Both the position numbers and the translations under genes were made by a program. A stretch of DNA of 13,176 bases from Armatimonadota bacterium. Its GTDB lineage: Bacteria > Armatimonadota > Zipacnadia > Zipacnadales > JABUFB01. This document shows positions 13,126 through 13,176 of the stretch, in pieces. Where the stretch lies: positions 1-13,176 of the forward strand of contig JAGPGE010000073.1 in NCBI GenBank assembly GCA_018056145.1. Direction: 5' to 3'. The number at the start of each line of letters is the position of its first letter. Position 1 is the first letter of the stretch. The notes under the pieces are model-generated. The model did no database searches. It was not told where the DNA came from and saw nothing but the letters and a program-made list of their open reading frames with translations.

Positions 13126-13176
13126 GTGAGGGACGCCATCGTCATGTGGCGCAGCACGAAGCTGGCGGTGCTGTCT
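13126..13176 (+). CDS. Possible 5' end of a divergent gene (truncated by window)
   Basis: GTG 13126 is preceded by GGGAGG (13112-13117) at 8-bp spacing and opens a frame through the window edge (17 codons). An in-frame ATG at 13144 gives MWRSTKLAVLS, which looks like the start of a signal peptide: short, positively charged, then hydrophobic. Too little is visible to name it. It would be divergent from the isomerase operon and share its upstream region. Confidence 0.35.
   Translation, partial: MRDAIVMWRSTKLAVLS

Noticed and set aside
12948..13157. 70-residue N-terminal extension of the first isomerase
   Set aside because: The extension is Ser/Arg/Pro-rich and unlike a protein domain, and GTG 12947 has a near-perfect ribosome binding site.
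1..13176. tRNA, rRNA, CRISPR array, insertion sequence or prophage
   Set aside because: I saw no cloverleaf-like gene, regularly spaced repeat array, transposase or integrase motif, or terminal inverted repeats.

Overview
This is a GC-rich bacterial chromosome window (roughly 60-65% GC by eye) that is densely coded. It holds no RNA genes, insertion sequences, CRISPR arrays or phage genes that I can see. The mix is a PQQ-type propeller with glycine/methionine-rich low complexity, dprA next to topA, a multi-pass 'spermidine synthase-like' membrane protein, a DUF4380-type lipoprotein and several xylose-isomerase-like TIM barrels. It suggests an uncultured, saprophytic, diderm-like bacterium of the Armatimonadota / Planctomycetota / Hydrogenedentota kind. 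That placement is an inference from gene content only and is weak.

Layout. (1) Positions 2-3153, plus strand: the tail of a TPR protein, a secreted eight-bladed beta-propeller protein, and a small two-TM protein with the LapA (DUF1049) pattern. A textbook intrinsic terminator closes the unit. (2) Positions 3165-9627, plus strand: dprA, topA, a large membrane protein with a Rossmann/methyltransferase-like soluble domain (its ATG overlaps the topA stop), and a 188-residue protein I do not recognise. (3) Positions 12947-9634, minus strand: isomerase/epimerase TIM barrel, DUF4380-type lipoprotein, second isomerase/epimerase TIM barrel, each with a good Shine-Dalgarno. A strong GC hairpin lies between the last two. 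This unit converges on unit 2 with only 6 bp between the stop codons. (4) Positions 13126-13176, plus strand: a possible start of a divergent gene, cut off by the window edge.

How the genes may work together. Unit 1 looks like an envelope or assembly module. Unit 2 pairs DNA uptake/recombination (DprA) with supercoil relaxation (TopA), as in many bacteria, but the usual downstream partners are replaced by a membrane protein and an unknown gene. Unit 3 looks like a small carbohydrate-processing operon: a surface lipoprotein with a probable mutarotase-like fold and two cytoplasmic metal-dependent isomerase/epimerase-type enzymes. The substrate cannot be told from sequence.

The least explained parts are the membrane protein at 6578 (aminopropyltransferase-like fold without the catalytic aspartate motif, inserted between two apparently homologous membrane halves), the unknown gene at 9061, and the isomerase-lipoprotein-isomerase operon with its intergenic structures. 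I see no defence system or clearly new mobile system here.
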